64,000 bases of DNA from Ignavibacteriales bacterium (GCA_026390635.1 JAPLFO010000149.1:1-64000), one strand, 5' to 3'; counted from the stretch's first letter, positions 1 through 9,541 are shown. Translations and numbers: made by a program. Notes: generated by a model not told the origin, from the sequence alone.

Positions 1-533
1 CCCAATCCCGCGAGTGAAAGAAGATTAATTGCAGTTCCTTGTTTTGCAAGAAGCGTTAAAAAACCATCCATGTCGCGATACGGACAATCGAATCCGAACT
101 CGTCTTTGAAATCTTCAAGCTGCTGCCCGAGTTCCGGACCACCCAGCGGCGCGGCGCCGCCGCCGCAATTGCCGGTTACCGTTGTTGTCACTCCCTGGCG
201 GATTTTGCTCTCAGCACGCGGAGAAATCAGCAGCGCTGTGTCAAGATGGGAATGAATATCGATAAATCCCGGCGCAACGATCAGACCCCGTGCGTCGATC
301 ACGCGGGAGGCATGCGCATCGCCGAGCGAACCGATGGCGCTGATCACGCCATCGCGAATTCCGAGATCCATCATTCGCGCCGGTGCGCCGGTGCCGTCAA
401 GAATTTCACCGCCGCGGATGACGATATCCAGCGGAGCACGCATGCAACCGATGGATGTGAAGTTGAGTGCCGTCAATCCGGCAACTGAAAATCCGGCTGT
501 CACACCGGGGCGGATAAATGACCGTCGATCCAT
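1..533 (-). CDS. N-acyl-D-amino-acid deacylase (amidohydrolase), 3' part beyond window
   Basis: Only the first 177 codons lie in the window; the gene runs off the left edge. The N-terminus (MDRRSFIRPG, then a hydrophobic stretch) has an RR-x-F-I twin-arginine-like motif, so Tat export is likely. It is followed by the amidohydrolase pattern: V-I-R-G-G-E-I-L-D-G-T-G near residue 40, then APGFIDIHSHLD near residues 87-98, whose H-x-H binds the first metal in this family, then GVTTTVTGNCGG near residues 112-123, which is typical of D-aminoacylases. The family hydrolyses N-acyl-D-amino acids to D-amino acid and carboxylate. The gene lies downstream of, and on the same strand as, an LD-carboxypeptidase and a membrane glycosyltransferase. 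A role in recycling D-amino acids from the cell wall is therefore plausible but inferred. The specific substrate cannot be read from this fragment. Confidence 0.85.
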   Translation of the reverse strand, partial: MDRRSFIRPGVTAGFSVAGLTALNFTSIGCMRAPLDIVIRGGEILDGTGAPARMMDLGIRDGVISAIGSLGDAHASRVIDARGLIVAPGFIDIHSHLDTALLISPRAESKIRQGVTTTVTGNCGGGAAPLGGPELGQQLEDFKDEFGFDCPYRDMDGFLTLLAKQGTAINLLSLAGL

Positions 534-606
534 AGCTTTCCTTTCGCAGTGTACTGACGTTGGGTCTGTCACGCACTTCAACGATAGCCAACGTCGAATC
601 CTGTTT

Positions 607-1998
607 CTACTCCCCGATGGTACGCAAGCCCAAGTTCTTTCTCCACTCTATTATAACCAGTCCGGCACAAATAGTCCAAACAATATATTCAAGCCAGTAC
701 AATTCCTGCGGTGACGCCGGAAGATACGCCGCGTAACTCAACATCATAAGATTGGTGCTGAATACCAGCGCAAGAGATCCGACCAGCACATTCACGAACA
801 GAAGCGGTGCAAAATACCAAACGTGCACTTTTCCTGCAATCACAATTGCACACGCATAGACGAGAAGGATTCGTTGCAGAAGAGTCCGGTAGCTGTCAAC
901 CGGTCTGTGGAGACCGAACAGAAGGACTGCTGCAGATCGAATCACAGACAGCACTTTGGGAGCAACGATCCACCAGAGCGGAACGGAAAAAAGCGCCGCT
1001 ATGCGTCGGACAAGGTAGAGGGGCACGCCATTGAACGATGCCTGTTCATTATAGTAGATAAGTCCCTGCGAAAACGTATTCCACGCTGCCGGATGGATAA
1101 AGAACGGGATGGCACAAGCCGCAATGATGACAGCAGCGAGGCATCCGGCAGCCGCGGCCCGTCGAAGCGGAACTCCCGTTCGCGCAAGAGGAAGGAAGAT
1201 CACTGCAGGCGTGAACTTCAGCAGGAAGAGTATCGCTCCCATGATGCCGGCCTTCACAACGGGGAAATCCATTCTCCGCTGCATCCACTGCGTCATGAGC
1301 AGCAGTGCGGCACCGAGAGGAGCAAAGAGCAAACCGTCCAGATGTCCCTGTCCGATGATTTCAACCACCGGGATGGGTGCAAAAATATAGAGCGCGAATC
1401 CGGCAGTCATGGGCAGGACTGTTGACGAACGCAATTTCACCAAGCGATCGACTTTGATCAGAAGCAACATTCCTGCAATTTCGCTCGCCAGTAGAATCAC
1501 CTTCCAGAAAATGAGGCCGGCAACCCACGACGAACTGAATATGCTCCCGCAGCCCACTGCCAGCGCCATCGTCATTTCAGAAAGCTGCGGATAAATTGCA
1601 GGAATCCCCATGTTCCCCATTCTCTCGAACACTTCCGTTCTGAATGGAACATATTCCGGCGCCAGCGGAACATGGGCGTAGACATTCTGACCGCTCATGG
1701 TGAGATGCCCGTGCCAGAGATAGGAATAGACATCGTCGGACAGCCAGGGAAGCATCGGCGAAGTGAAGATTCTGGGAAGCAGAAAAAGAATCCAGAAAGC
1801 ACGTACGGTGAGATGATTTTTCCACACGCGGTACGCTGACCATCCAACGAGCGCATGAGCAAAAAATACCGCAAGAAAGAGAAGAATGGTAGAGGAATTG
1901 CGTTCCGCCGGAATTGCGGGATAGATGAAGAACAGAAGGACATACAGACCGGCCATCAGTCTGCGCTTCCTTCCGGAATCTGTCTGATCAACGACCAT
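607..1998 (-). CDS. GT-C type polytopic membrane glycosyltransferase-like protein (GT87/mannosyltransferase-like)
   Basis: This 463-residue protein is almost entirely hydrophobic, with about ten or more predicted transmembrane segments. Near residues 84-110 it has PWLSDDVYSYLWHGHLTMSG followed by Q-N-V-Y-A-H. The D-D-V-x-x-Y-L-W-x-G-x-x-x-x-G-x-N-x-Y pattern in the first large periplasmic loop is characteristic of polyprenyl-phosphate-sugar dependent GT-C enzymes (GT87/MptA-like), where the acidic pair is catalytic. Substrate and acceptor are unknown; lipid-linked mannose or a related sugar is the family norm. An AGGGA ribosome site lies about 7 bases before the ATG at 1998. It starts 29 bases after the stop of the LD-carboxypeptidase and is 73 bases from the deacylase, so the three are probably co-transcribed. 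Confidence is high for a GT-C-like membrane protein and low for substrate. Confidence 0.75.
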   Translation of the reverse strand: MVVDQTDSGRKRRLMAGLYVLLFFIYPAIPAERNSSTILLFLAVFFAHALVGWSAYRVWKNHLTVRAFWILFLLPRIFTSPMLPWLSDDVYSYLWHGHLTMSGQNVYAHVPLAPEYVPFRTEVFERMGNMGIPAIYPQLSEMTMALAVGCGSIFSSSWVAGLIFWKVILLASEIAGMLLLIKVDRLVKLRSSTVLPMTAGFALYIFAPIPVVEIIGQGHLDGLLFAPLGAALLLMTQWMQRRMDFPVVKAGIMGAILFLLKFTPAVIFLPLARTGVPLRRAAAAGCLAAVIIAACAIPFFIHPAAWNTFSQGLIYYNEQASFNGVPLYLVRRIAALFSVPLWWIVAPKVLSVIRSAAVLLFGLHRPVDSYRTLLQRILLVYACAIVIAGKVHVWYFAPLLFVNVLVGSLALVFSTNLMMLSYAAYLPASPQELYWLEYIVWTICAGLVIIEWRKNLGLRTIGE

Positions 1999-2027
1999 GC
2001 AATGGTCCCTGCACCGGAGAAGATTGA

Positions 2028-3110
2028 TTAGCGGACTGCATTTTCATTAATAGTCAACGTGCCGGCATCCGCATCGATCGTGGCATTGATTCCCAGTGGC
2101 ATTGTCACTTTGTCTTTGATATGTCCGATCATCATTCCGTAGAGGGCGGGAATCCCGAGCGGCTCTATGCGCGTCCGAAGAATTTCTTCGACGCTCAACG
2201 TCTGACTGTATCCGGGCTTGTACTCGCTCGGCTTGCAGTCAGTCAGCTTTCCGATGACGAGACCTGCAAGTTCCTGCAGTTTTCCCGTCAGCCAAAGATG
2301 TGTGAGCATGCGGTCAACACGGTACGGCTCTTCCCCGACTTCTTCCAAAAAAAGAATTTTGCCGCGAAGATCAACTTCAAACGGCGTGCCGAGCGAAGAC
2401 ACTACAAGCGAGAGATTTCCCCCCACGAGCGGACCTGTGCCTGTGCCTTTGCCAAGTTTAAGTATGCGATTTTCCTTTTCGACTTTTTCCCCTTTCCGCA
2501 GAGCCGGATTTTTGATTTCGCCGATCGCTGTGTTCGACACAATGGCTCTATTCATATAGCCCATTGTATAATCGCTGAATGTCGAGAGCACCACCGGTCC
2601 GTGAAACGTCACCACGCCGGCATGTTTATAGACCGCAAGCAAAAGCGACGTAATATCGCTGTAACCCATCAGGACCTTGGGGTTCTTTCGGATGAGATCG
2701 TAATCCAGCAGCGGCAGAATGCGCATGCATCCCCAGCCGCCGCGGAGGCAGATTATACCGTCAATGTCATTGCGCGCAAACATTTCGTTGACATCAGCCG
2801 CGCGTTCGGCGTCGCTTCCGGCAAGATAGCCATATTGCTTTTTGATGTTCGAGCCCAGCACAACACGATAGCCCAGCGATTCGATAGTCTCTTTGCCCAT
2901 ATTGATATCTTCCAGTTCGTACACATTGGAAGCAGGAGCAATGATTCCGATGGAAGAGCCCGGGCGCAGCGCTTTGGGTTTCACAAGATCAAGCGGCGCA
3001 TCGTTGGCGCCATTTTGAAAGCGCTCAAGAAATGCGGGCGGATAAATTGCGGCCAGGGCGGAGGCGGAAATTCCCGTGATAAAATTTCTACGTGTGAGCG
3101 ATTCGATCAT
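2028..3110 (-). CDS. LD-carboxypeptidase (peptidase family S66, LdcA/MccF-like)
   Basis: The 360-residue product has an N-terminal export signal (MIESLTRRNFITGIS, with an RRNF-I Tat-like motif). The S66 landmarks follow. The nucleophile serine lies in L-M-G-Y-S-D-I-T near residue 151, a glutamate in F-L-E-E-V-G-E-E-P-Y-R-V-D-R near 256-257, and the histidine in G-H-I-K-D-K-V-T-M-P-L-G near 330. Family members cleave the L-Lys/DAP-D-Ala bond of murein tetrapeptides (LdcA) or related L,D-amide bonds (MccF). The Tat/Sec signal suggests a periplasmic rather than cytoplasmic LdcA. An upstream in-frame ATG at 3131 exists, but GGAAAGGAAC sits just before the ATG at 3110, which I take as the start. 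It leads the operon with the glycosyltransferase and D-aminoacylase genes and is divergent from the YfhO-like gene. Confidence 0.85.
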   Translation of the reverse strand: MIESLTRRNFITGISASALAAIYPPAFLERFQNGANDAPLDLVKPKALRPGSSIGIIAPASNVYELEDINMGKETIESLGYRVVLGSNIKKQYGYLAGSDAERAADVNEMFARNDIDGIICLRGGWGCMRILPLLDYDLIRKNPKVLMGYSDITSLLLAVYKHAGVVTFHGPVVLSTFSDYTMGYMNRAIVSNTAIGEIKNPALRKGEKVEKENRILKLGKGTGTGPLVGGNLSLVVSSLGTPFEVDLRGKILFLEEVGEEPYRVDRMLTHLWLTGKLQELAGLVIGKLTDCKPSEYKPGYSQTLSVEEILRTRIEPLGIPALYGMMIGHIKDKVTMPLGINATIDADAGTLTINENAVR

Positions 3111-3277
3111 TTCAAGTTCCTTTCCATGCATCTCATTAATACATCAACAATATTCGGTAGAAGGTTTCGATACAGTAATTTCTCAGCTGCCGGATACGGC
3201 CCGCAATATACATGATTTCCTTTCTTTTTGCCAGCACTGCGGTTGTGCCGAATTGTTGAACTTTGTATCTTCCAAAC

Positions 3278-5524
3278 ATGAAAGAGTTCATCCGGAAATA
3301 TCCGGTCGCTGCGCCGCTGGGTTTGCTCACGCTCTGCATCCTGCTTCCCTATTGGAAGCTTGCCACAATGCAGGGCGTGATAATCACCGACGATATTTTT
3401 GCCAGCGATCTGATGAACGATTCTTTTCCCGCCCGCCACTATCTTGGCGCGATGCTCCAGCGCGGTGAGTTTCCGCTGTGGTATTCTTCGATCTATGGAG
3501 GATTCCCGTTCATCGCACGCGCGGAAGCGGGCGCCTGCTATCCGTTGAATCTGCTTGCATTCGGAATTCTTCCCCCCTATGCGGCGCTGAATATCGTCAT
3601 TCTCACAACTTTTTTCATTGCCGCGGCCGGATCGTATCTCTTTGCCCGCAAGATCGGTGCCAACGTGCCGGGCGCGCTTGCTGCAGGTATCAGCTTCGCC
3701 TATTGCGGCTTCATGGTGGCGCACACGAAGCACTTGAGCACTGTGGCGGCGGCCTGCTGGTTCCCTCTTGGACTCTATTTTATTGAAAGGGCGATTCAGA
3801 CCTACCATGAACTTCATGCGTCCGAATCATTCCGCTCGATGCTCTGGTTCGGCCTTGTCTTCGGCCTCCAGCTCCTCTCCGGCCACATTCAGGTTGCGTA
3901 TTATGCCGGACTCTTCTATGGAGCGTATTTCGTTCTCCGACTCTTCTCAACACACTGGCAGCTTTCGATAGAACTGAAGAAAAAGAAAGGGACTGTGGAG
4001 CGCCGCCTGTCCGTCAAAGAGGCGCTTCGCCATCCGGCGCTCCGATATTTTGTCGCGACAGCATTCCTTGGGATTGGTCTGGCTGCGATTCAAATTCTTC
4101 CGACGTACGAACTCGTTGGCGTATCACAGCGCTCCGGCGGTGTGTCCTTTGATTATGCCGCGCAGTACGCCTACGATCCGGCAAACATTGCATCATTTGT
4201 CATTCCTTATGTCAACGGCGATATCGGCAATGCCAGCTATCGCGGCTCGAGCATTTTCTGGGAGGATTTTGGATATGCAGGACTGGTAATCCTGATTCTC
4301 GCCGTGTATGGAATCATCAAAGAATGGAAACGATGGCATGTAAAATGCTTCATCGCTTTCATCATTGCGGCATTTCTTCTTGTGCTCGGTCCAAACACTC
4401 CCGTATTTGAAGCTGCATTTCATATTCTTCCCGGCATGTCCTATTTTCGATTTCCGACCCGATTTCTATTTATTGTCGACGCTTCACTCGCGTTTCTTGC
4501 TGCCTTCGGCATTACCGCTGCCGTGCGGCGCTATGGCCTCCGTACTGGATGGATCTTGGTTGCATTAGCCGCCGCCGATTTGTTTTACGTCCAACTCCGC
4601 CAGAATCCGGTTGCCCCCATGAACACATGGGCCACGCCGCCGGCAACTGCATGGGAAATTTTGCAGGACACCTCGGACTATCGTATCTATTCTCTCGGAG
4701 GCAAAGAAACTCACACGGCGGCCTTTTCCGCCGCGCATGGATGGCAGGGTTCCCTCCAGCCGTACATCGATCAGCGCGAGCTTCTTCAGCCGAGCACGAA
4801 CGCCATCTACGGCCTCGCCAGTCCGGACGGATATGCTCAGCTCACTCCATCGTACGTCGTGGATGTATGGGGAGATCAAAATCGCGGGGGGATCATCACG
4901 CAAACGGCCGCACTTGGACCGCAGGGAATCATGCCGTCACAGTCATTTCAAAAACTGATGAATGTCTTTAATGTGAAATATATCGTCTCGGCATGGGATA
5001 TTCGAAGCGACACGTTGCGGATGATGAAACAGTGCAAGCCGGCACAGCTCTATGAAAATCCCGGATGCCGGCCGAGAGCGTTCATTGCGCACCACGGTCG
5101 CCCGGCATCGACGTTAGAGGAAGCGAAATCTATATTCTTCTCGCCTGATTTCGATCCCCAATACGATGTCATCCTTCATGAACAGCTCCCCTCGGCGGCT
5201 CCCGGGACCGATTCTGCCGCACACGTTCAGATATACTCTGCGCGATCAAACAGCATTGCCCTGCGCACCACCACCCGCACTGCATCCTATCTTATACTCA
5301 CGGATACGTACTATCCGGGATGGAAGGCCTTCGTCGATGGACAGGAGACAAAAATCGCGCGCGCCAATTTCTGCCAGCGCGCAATTCTCTTGCCGGCCGG
5401 AATGCACGACGTGCAGTTTGTTTTCGATTCGGCTCCGATAAAGGATGGCGCCGTCATCACGTCGGCGTCTCTTCTTCTCCTGATAGCCGGTATGTTCTAT
5501 CATCGCTTCCGGCGACAGAGATAG
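3278..5524 (+). CDS. YfhO-like polytopic membrane protein
   Basis: The 748-residue protein carries about a dozen hydrophobic segments over its first two thirds and a large soluble C-terminal region of about 260 residues. Family-type signals include an early D-x-x-x-D loop (D-I-F-A-S-D-L-M-N-D near residues 42-51), the P-L-W-Y/F-S-S-I-Y-G-G-F-P-F stretch near 66-76, and a C-terminal beta domain with Y-L-I-L-T-D-T-Y-Y-P-G-W-K-A near residues 670-685. That last motif is diagnostic of the YfhO family (PF09586). YfhO proteins are GT-C fold enzymes linked in Firmicutes to glycosylation of lipoteichoic acid; the substrate in this phylum is unknown. The ATG at 3278 is preferred over an in-frame TTG at 3263. 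The next gene is convergent. Confidence 0.85.
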   Translation: MKEFIRKYPVAAPLGLLTLCILLPYWKLATMQGVIITDDIFASDLMNDSFPARHYLGAMLQRGEFPLWYSSIYGGFPFIARAEAGACYPLNLLAFGILPPYAALNIVILTTFFIAAAGSYLFARKIGANVPGALAAGISFAYCGFMVAHTKHLSTVAAACWFPLGLYFIERAIQTYHELHASESFRSMLWFGLVFGLQLLSGHIQVAYYAGLFYGAYFVLRLFSTHWQLSIELKKKKGTVERRLSVKEALRHPALRYFVATAFLGIGLAAIQILPTYELVGVSQRSGGVSFDYAAQYAYDPANIASFVIPYVNGDIGNASYRGSSIFWEDFGYAGLVILILAVYGIIKEWKRWHVKCFIAFIIAAFLLVLGPNTPVFEAAFHILPGMSYFRFPTRFLFIVDASLAFLAAFGITAAVRRYGLRTGWILVALAAADLFYVQLRQNPVAPMNTWATPPATAWEILQDTSDYRIYSLGGKETHTAAFSAAHGWQGSLQPYIDQRELLQPSTNAIYGLASPDGYAQLTPSYVVDVWGDQNRGGIITQTAALGPQGIMPSQSFQKLMNVFNVKYIVSAWDIRSDTLRMMKQCKPAQLYENPGCRPRAFIAHHGRPASTLEEAKSIFFSPDFDPQYDVILHEQLPSAAPGTDSAAHVQIYSARSNSIALRTTTRTASYLILTDTYYPGWKAFVDGQETKIARANFCQRAILLPAGMHDVQFVFDSAPIKDGAVITSASLLLLIAGMFYHRFRRQR

Positions 5525-5614
5525 CGGTCACCAAACAGAACCGCGGTCACCGAGCGTGGCTCGACGGACACCGAGCAAAGCCGAGGTGCCGCTCGCCATG
5601 ACGGCCGAGGTGAC

Positions 5615-6097
5615 CTACAGTTTATATACAATCTTCCGCAGAAACTCTTTACGCACAACAATGTCCGCTTCTGTTTCGATGCCTTTGGTGACAACACCGT
5701 CGATAACGCCTAGAATTCCACGACCCTGTTCATTCTCCGCCACAATCACATCGACGGCGTTTGCAGTCGCGCAAAAAATCCGGCACACTTCCGGAATATT
5801 TTTTATGATATTCAAAATATTGACCGGAAAGCCGTCCGTCATAAAGAGAATAAAGCTGTGACCGCAGGAAAGCGACAGCGCATTCTTCTTTGCCAGCTCT
5901 ATTAATCCCGCGTCATTGCCTGTCCATCGCACCAGCGCCGGACCGGAAGCCTCGCAGAATCCGAGTCCGAATTTCATCTGGGGTACTGCCTGCACGATGG
6001 CCTCATGAATATCTTCCACCGTCTTGATGAAATGGGATTGGCCGAGGATGAAATTCATGTCCTCCGGTTTTTCTATGGCAATCGTTGAGATTTGCAT
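5615..6097 (-). CDS. Adenosine-specific kinase family protein (PF04008)
   Basis: The 160-residue length and whole-protein pattern fit the PF04008 family, named from a crystal structure with adenosine-like ligand binding. Visible landmarks are the N-terminal M-x-I-x-x-I-x-I-E-K-P-E-D-M-N-F-I-L-G-Q-S-H-F, the G-L-G-F-C-E-A-S-G-P-A-L-V-R segment near residues 44-57, the G-H-S-F-I-L-F motif and the C-terminal G-V-V-D/T-G-x-x-x-x-G-I-E-T-E/D segment. It is cytoplasmic, with no signal or membrane segment. An AAAGGAG ribosome site lies about 7 bases before the ATG. The gene is single, between a convergent YfhO-like gene and a 280-base spacer. The kinase activity rests on the family name; the physiological role is unsettled. 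Confidence 0.85.
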   Translation of the reverse strand: MQISTIAIEKPEDMNFILGQSHFIKTVEDIHEAIVQAVPQMKFGLGFCEASGPALVRWTGNDAGLIELAKKNALSLSCGHSFILFMTDGFPVNILNIIKNIPEVCRIFCATANAVDVIVAENEQGRGILGVIDGVVTKGIETEADIVVRKEFLRKIVYKL

Positions 6098-6162
6098 GCG
6101 TTGCTCCTTTCCACGAAAGAGTTTTGTTGTACTATCTATGCGGGATGTATGAATATAGAAAA

Positions 6163-6220
6163 ATTGCAGCTTGGATTGTAGCTCGGATTGTAGCTCGACT
6201 CTGTGGAGTCGAGTGCAAGG
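6163..6220. repeat. Intergenic hairpin repeat, 'GTAGCTCGACTC' unit
   Basis: A partial unit (GCAGCTTGGATTGTAGCTCGGATT) precedes a complete hairpin with 8-bp perfect arms CTCGACTC/GAGTCGAG around a TGTG loop (6194-6213). The same architecture, with arms CGCGACTC/GAGTCGCG and loop CGTG, recurs at 12352-12371, and a degraded copy lies at 12481-12513. Each is preceded by TTGTAGC. The rest of the 6098-6379 spacer shows nothing recognisable. Confidence 0.6.
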
Positions 6221-6379
6221 GATGGGACGTATCGTAAATGTACTATGGAGAAAACAGCGGAAGAACGGAAAAGAAATTCAATTGCCAATCGAATGCGACC
6301 AGCAGTTCGATTCCAGATATTGATACTATAGGCCGTCCTGTCAATCGATATCACCACTACGGGTGACCGCGATCGCACC

Positions 6380-7225
6380 TTACTGAATCAAACTGAAATA
6401 GATCGGCCCTGTCGCCACCGCTGCTGAGGCAAAAACACCGATCCCGCCATTCAAGCGATCGCGGATTTCGCGCAGCGAACCTCCTTCAGCCGCCATGGAC
6501 TGCCGGAGAAAATCATAGTAATTCTCATCAACTGCTGAAACAGATATCCTATGCCGTCCCAGATAACGGAACATCAGCCACGGCAGTTCAACGGAATTCC
6601 TTTGCGGAATATTGAAAAAGAAGGAAGTCTTCTGTGGCTTCGGGTCATCCGGATTGCGGTTCTTGCTGCGAAAATCATTGATGAACGGAGGATCCACATC
6701 GGTGCTCGTGATCGACGCGACATAATCGCCGTAGCCGCTGCTGGGCGACCAGCCTACTTCGATTGAAGGCTGCTGAACATCCCACAACAGTGTCGCCGGA
6801 AGTGTGGTGACAATATGGAATGTATCCGGCACCAATGTCGTTCCCGTCACAACCGGATATCCGCCGGCATGCACCTCGATTGAATAGCTACGCCGCGGAA
6901 GTATGACCGCCGGAGATGAAAATCGTCCCTGCTTCAGCGGATCAGCGACGAGTACGTAGGTGGTTTCTGCTGTCATCGGATCGGATGCCTTCATCAGGCT
7001 GATTCTGACCGATGCTCCGGTAATTGCGACGGCTTTTTCTGTGTAGCGCTCCATGATTTGTGCCGTTCGCTGAACATAGACAGAATCGATCGCTTTGCCT
7101 GCAAACAGGTACGCATTCAACACGAGTTGATTCGAATAGTCATCCGATGATGATGGTTCCGAGCATCCGGAAATAATCACGAGCAGAAGAGAAACGAATA
7201 CACTATACATCATTTTCAATTTCAT
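6380..7225 (-). CDS. DUF4249 family outer-membrane-associated lipoprotein
   Basis: The 281-residue product begins MKLKMMYSVFVSLLLVIISG followed by C, a clear lipoprotein signal with the lipobox I-I-S-G-C. After it come S-E-P-S-S-S-D-D and then L-V-L-N-A-Y-L-F-A-G-K, typical of DUF4249. The mid region (S-Y-S-I-E-V-H-A-G-G-Y near residue 120) is the family's beta-sandwich signature 'Y-x-L-x-V'. DUF4249 genes regularly follow a CarboxypepD_reg TonB receptor and are thought to be its surface partner, a SusD-like arrangement. The ATG at 7225 has GAGGAAG just upstream, so I prefer it to an in-frame TTG at 7237. It starts 8 bases after the receptor's stop. The transported ligand is unknown. Confidence 0.82.
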   Translation of the reverse strand: MKLKMMYSVFVSLLLVIISGCSEPSSSDDYSNQLVLNAYLFAGKAIDSVYVQRTAQIMERYTEKAVAITGASVRISLMKASDPMTAETTYVLVADPLKQGRFSSPAVILPRRSYSIEVHAGGYPVVTGTTLVPDTFHIVTTLPATLLWDVQQPSIEVGWSPSSGYGDYVASITSTDVDPPFINDFRSKNRNPDDPKPQKTSFFFNIPQRNSVELPWLMFRYLGRHRISVSAVDENYYDFLRQSMAAEGGSLREIRDRLNGGIGVFASAAVATGPIYFSLIQ

Positions 7226-7233
7226 AGTCTTCC

Positions 7234-9462
7234 TCAAAATTCAAAATCACATCCGAAGGTGGGAATAATCGGAAGCAGACGCACGTTCGTCACTTCCGTC
7301 GGATTTTTTTTCGTGTCAAATTGCTTGAACCAGACATTCCGGTGACTTGTCAAATTGAAAATCTGAACATACCAATTCCCCTTCAGTCCGAACATGGTCA
7401 TCTTTTTCGTCACGCTGAAATCCAGCCGATAGTACGGCTCGAGGCGGCGATTGTAGATGTCGCCCGGAAGTATCACGTCATACTGGCGCTCCGGTGTCCG
7501 CACGACATACCGGCCGACGCCGAGCGTGTACGCCTGTCCAGTGGCATAGCTGTAGATCAGTCCGAACTTCCATTTCTCGTCCAGCGCATAGTTGGCGGTG
7601 ACGGAGACATCGTGACGCCGGTCGTACTTCGGCATATATTCCTTGTCATCCGGAAATTGGAGGTAGGTCCACGAGAGCGAATAGCCGATCGAACCGGTCA
7701 ATCGCCCAAAACGATGCTGCAGGAAAAACTCTGTTCCGAATGCACGTCCGGTACCGGTGTAGAACAGTTCGTTCACATCGGTGGTACGGGTCGCCTGACC
7801 GATCCAATAGAGCACATCTTTGTATGATTTATAATATCCTTCGACAGAAAGTGTCTGCCCTTCCATCGGCTGAAGTTCCACGCCGGCCACAACATCCATG
7901 GAACGGGACGGATTCATCTTCCTGTTGATCGGAACCCACACTTCAAACGGATTGAATCCATTGTCGCCGCCGATCGGCACCGAGTTGAGGAATTGATAAT
8001 ATACACCTCCCGCCAATTTCAGCGAAATGTCTTCGGTCAGATGATATCGCGTGGCCAGGCGCGGACCCAAGCGAACAGAGCGCGACGCATCCTGGTACTC
8101 TCCCCGCACGCCGCCGTTCAGCGTCAGCACCGGCGATGGACTCCATTCGTCCTGCAGATAGAATGAGATTTGTGCCGGGCGCTCGAGAAAGGAATACGAA
8201 TCCCCGCCGCCGAATCTTTCAGAATACGAAATATTATATTGCGACCACCAGATTCCCGTTTTCAACAGATGCTCGTTCGTGACATAGAAATTCAAATCAC
8301 CTTTAAGTGAATAGTCGGTAACGCCATTTTCTTCTATGTATTTGACGCCGCCGAAATCAAATTCGGTGTGTGCTTTGTAGTGGCTGTACGTGGCGATAAA
8401 ATTTGAGAACACCGTCGGACTGAAGACGTGCGTCCATTTTGTCGCAACGGTCTGATTCCCCCACCACATTGCGATCCCTAACGACTTGTCGGGATTGAAT
8501 GTGAGATTATCCTGGCCGAAGTACGTTACCAGCGAGACTTTGTCATCTTGTCCGAAGTCCTGATTGATCTTTCCATTTGCGTCGTAAAAATAGTAGAGCG
8601 GCAGCGGATCTTTTCCCTTGTCGAGTCCGGCGGCGCGCATGAAGACATCAAAATAGGTCCTGCGCCCGGAGAGGAACCACGAACCGTTCCCGAGCGGACC
8701 CTCGCCGGTCAGACGACTGGAGATGAGGCTGACCGATCCCTTGCCGTGGAATTCATTTCTGTTGCCGTCAATGTTCGTTACGTTCAGGACAGAAGAAAGC
8801 CGTCCGCCATATTCCGCCGGAAGCCCGCCCTTGATCAGTTCGGCATCTTTGATCGCGTCGTTGTTGAAAGTGCTGAAGAAACCAAACAAATGCGACGGAT
8901 TGTACACGACTGTCCCATCCAGCAGAATCAGGTTTTGGTCGGAACTGCCGCCACGCACATACAGACCGCTGGAAATGTCCGAAATCGCTTTGACTCCAGG
9001 CATTGTTTGCAGCGCGCGGAAGACGTCCGCTTCGCCGATGGACGGAAGACTCTCAAGATCCTTCGCCTTCATGAGGATACGGCCGGTCTGTGTGGTCTGC
9101 TGCTGTTGGATTTGTTCGGCCGAGATCACCACTTCGCCCGCCTGAATTGCCTGCGGCTCGAGATCGACATTCTTCACCACCGCCGTAACACCGTCAGATT
9201 CCAATGTGAATAACACAGCCTTGTATCCCAGCAGCGATACCCGCACCGTATGGCGTCCCGGCGGCATTTTCGGGATCACATAGTAGCCCTGTAAGTTCGA
9301 CGTACCGCCGATCTTTTCTTCCTTGAGAAAGATGTTCGCGTACGGCAGCGACTCACCATTACTTTTATCGCGAATGAATCCACTCAATACGCCGGAGGGC
9401 ATCGGCTCGGCAGCAGAGAGAAGTGTTGGGAAGAGAAAAAAAGCGAGGAGAAGTTGCTTCAT
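7234..9462 (-). CDS. TonB-dependent receptor with carboxypeptidase-regulatory-like N-terminal domain
   Basis: The 742-residue outer-membrane receptor has a signal peptide (about residues 1-17, ending L-L-S-A-A-E). A carboxypeptidase D regulatory-like beta sandwich follows (about 22-105: G-F-I-R-D-K-S-N-G-E-S-L-P-Y-A-N-I-F). Next is a plug domain (about 125-235) with L-P-S-I-G-E-A-D-V-F-R-A-L-Q-T-M-P-G-V and the canonical G-L-Y-V-R-G-G-S-S-D-Q-N-L-I-L-L-D-G. The remainder is a 22-strand barrel ending in an aromatic, F-E-F. Energised import of an unidentified substrate is expected; the pairing with a DUF4249 lipoprotein immediately downstream supports a two-component surface importer. No iron-regulation (Fur) box was recognised upstream. 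Length is in the usual range for this subgroup. Confidence 0.9.
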   Translation of the reverse strand: MKQLLLAFFLFPTLLSAAEPMPSGVLSGFIRDKSNGESLPYANIFLKEEKIGGTSNLQGYYVIPKMPPGRHTVRVSLLGYKAVLFTLESDGVTAVVKNVDLEPQAIQAGEVVISAEQIQQQQTTQTGRILMKAKDLESLPSIGEADVFRALQTMPGVKAISDISSGLYVRGGSSDQNLILLDGTVVYNPSHLFGFFSTFNNDAIKDAELIKGGLPAEYGGRLSSVLNVTNIDGNRNEFHGKGSVSLISSRLTGEGPLGNGSWFLSGRRTYFDVFMRAAGLDKGKDPLPLYYFYDANGKINQDFGQDDKVSLVTYFGQDNLTFNPDKSLGIAMWWGNQTVATKWTHVFSPTVFSNFIATYSHYKAHTEFDFGGVKYIEENGVTDYSLKGDLNFYVTNEHLLKTGIWWSQYNISYSERFGGGDSYSFLERPAQISFYLQDEWSPSPVLTLNGGVRGEYQDASRSVRLGPRLATRYHLTEDISLKLAGGVYYQFLNSVPIGGDNGFNPFEVWVPINRKMNPSRSMDVVAGVELQPMEGQTLSVEGYYKSYKDVLYWIGQATRTTDVNELFYTGTGRAFGTEFFLQHRFGRLTGSIGYSLSWTYLQFPDDKEYMPKYDRRHDVSVTANYALDEKWKFGLIYSYATGQAYTLGVGRYVVRTPERQYDVILPGDIYNRRLEPYYRLDFSVTKKMTMFGLKGNWYVQIFNLTSHRNVWFKQFDTKKNPTEVTNVRLLPIIPTFGCDFEF

Positions 9463-9511
9463 TAGTTTTTAGCTCGGTTTTACGGACATTTCCCGTCGGA
9501 AGTTGCAACAA

Positions 9512-9541
9512 AATGCCCGCGTATGATTGTACGCGGGCATT
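9512..9541 (-). terminator. Rho-independent terminator after clpC
   Basis: AATGCCCGCGTA pairs perfectly with TACGCGGGCATT across a 6-base loop (12-bp stem). On the minus strand it lies about 20 bases downstream of the clpC stop. The following U run is weak, so part of the terminator call rests on stem strength and placement. Confidence 0.65.

Noticed and set aside
2121-3215. 364-codon frame opposite the LD-carboxypeptidase
   Set aside because: The opposite strand carries all the S66 motifs; this frame is histidine/arginine-rich without any recognisable domain.
5525-5614. Repeats of CACCGAGC/GAGGT between YfhO and the adenosine-kinase gene
   Set aside because: Only short imperfect words; no second copy of useful length in the window and no stable hairpin.
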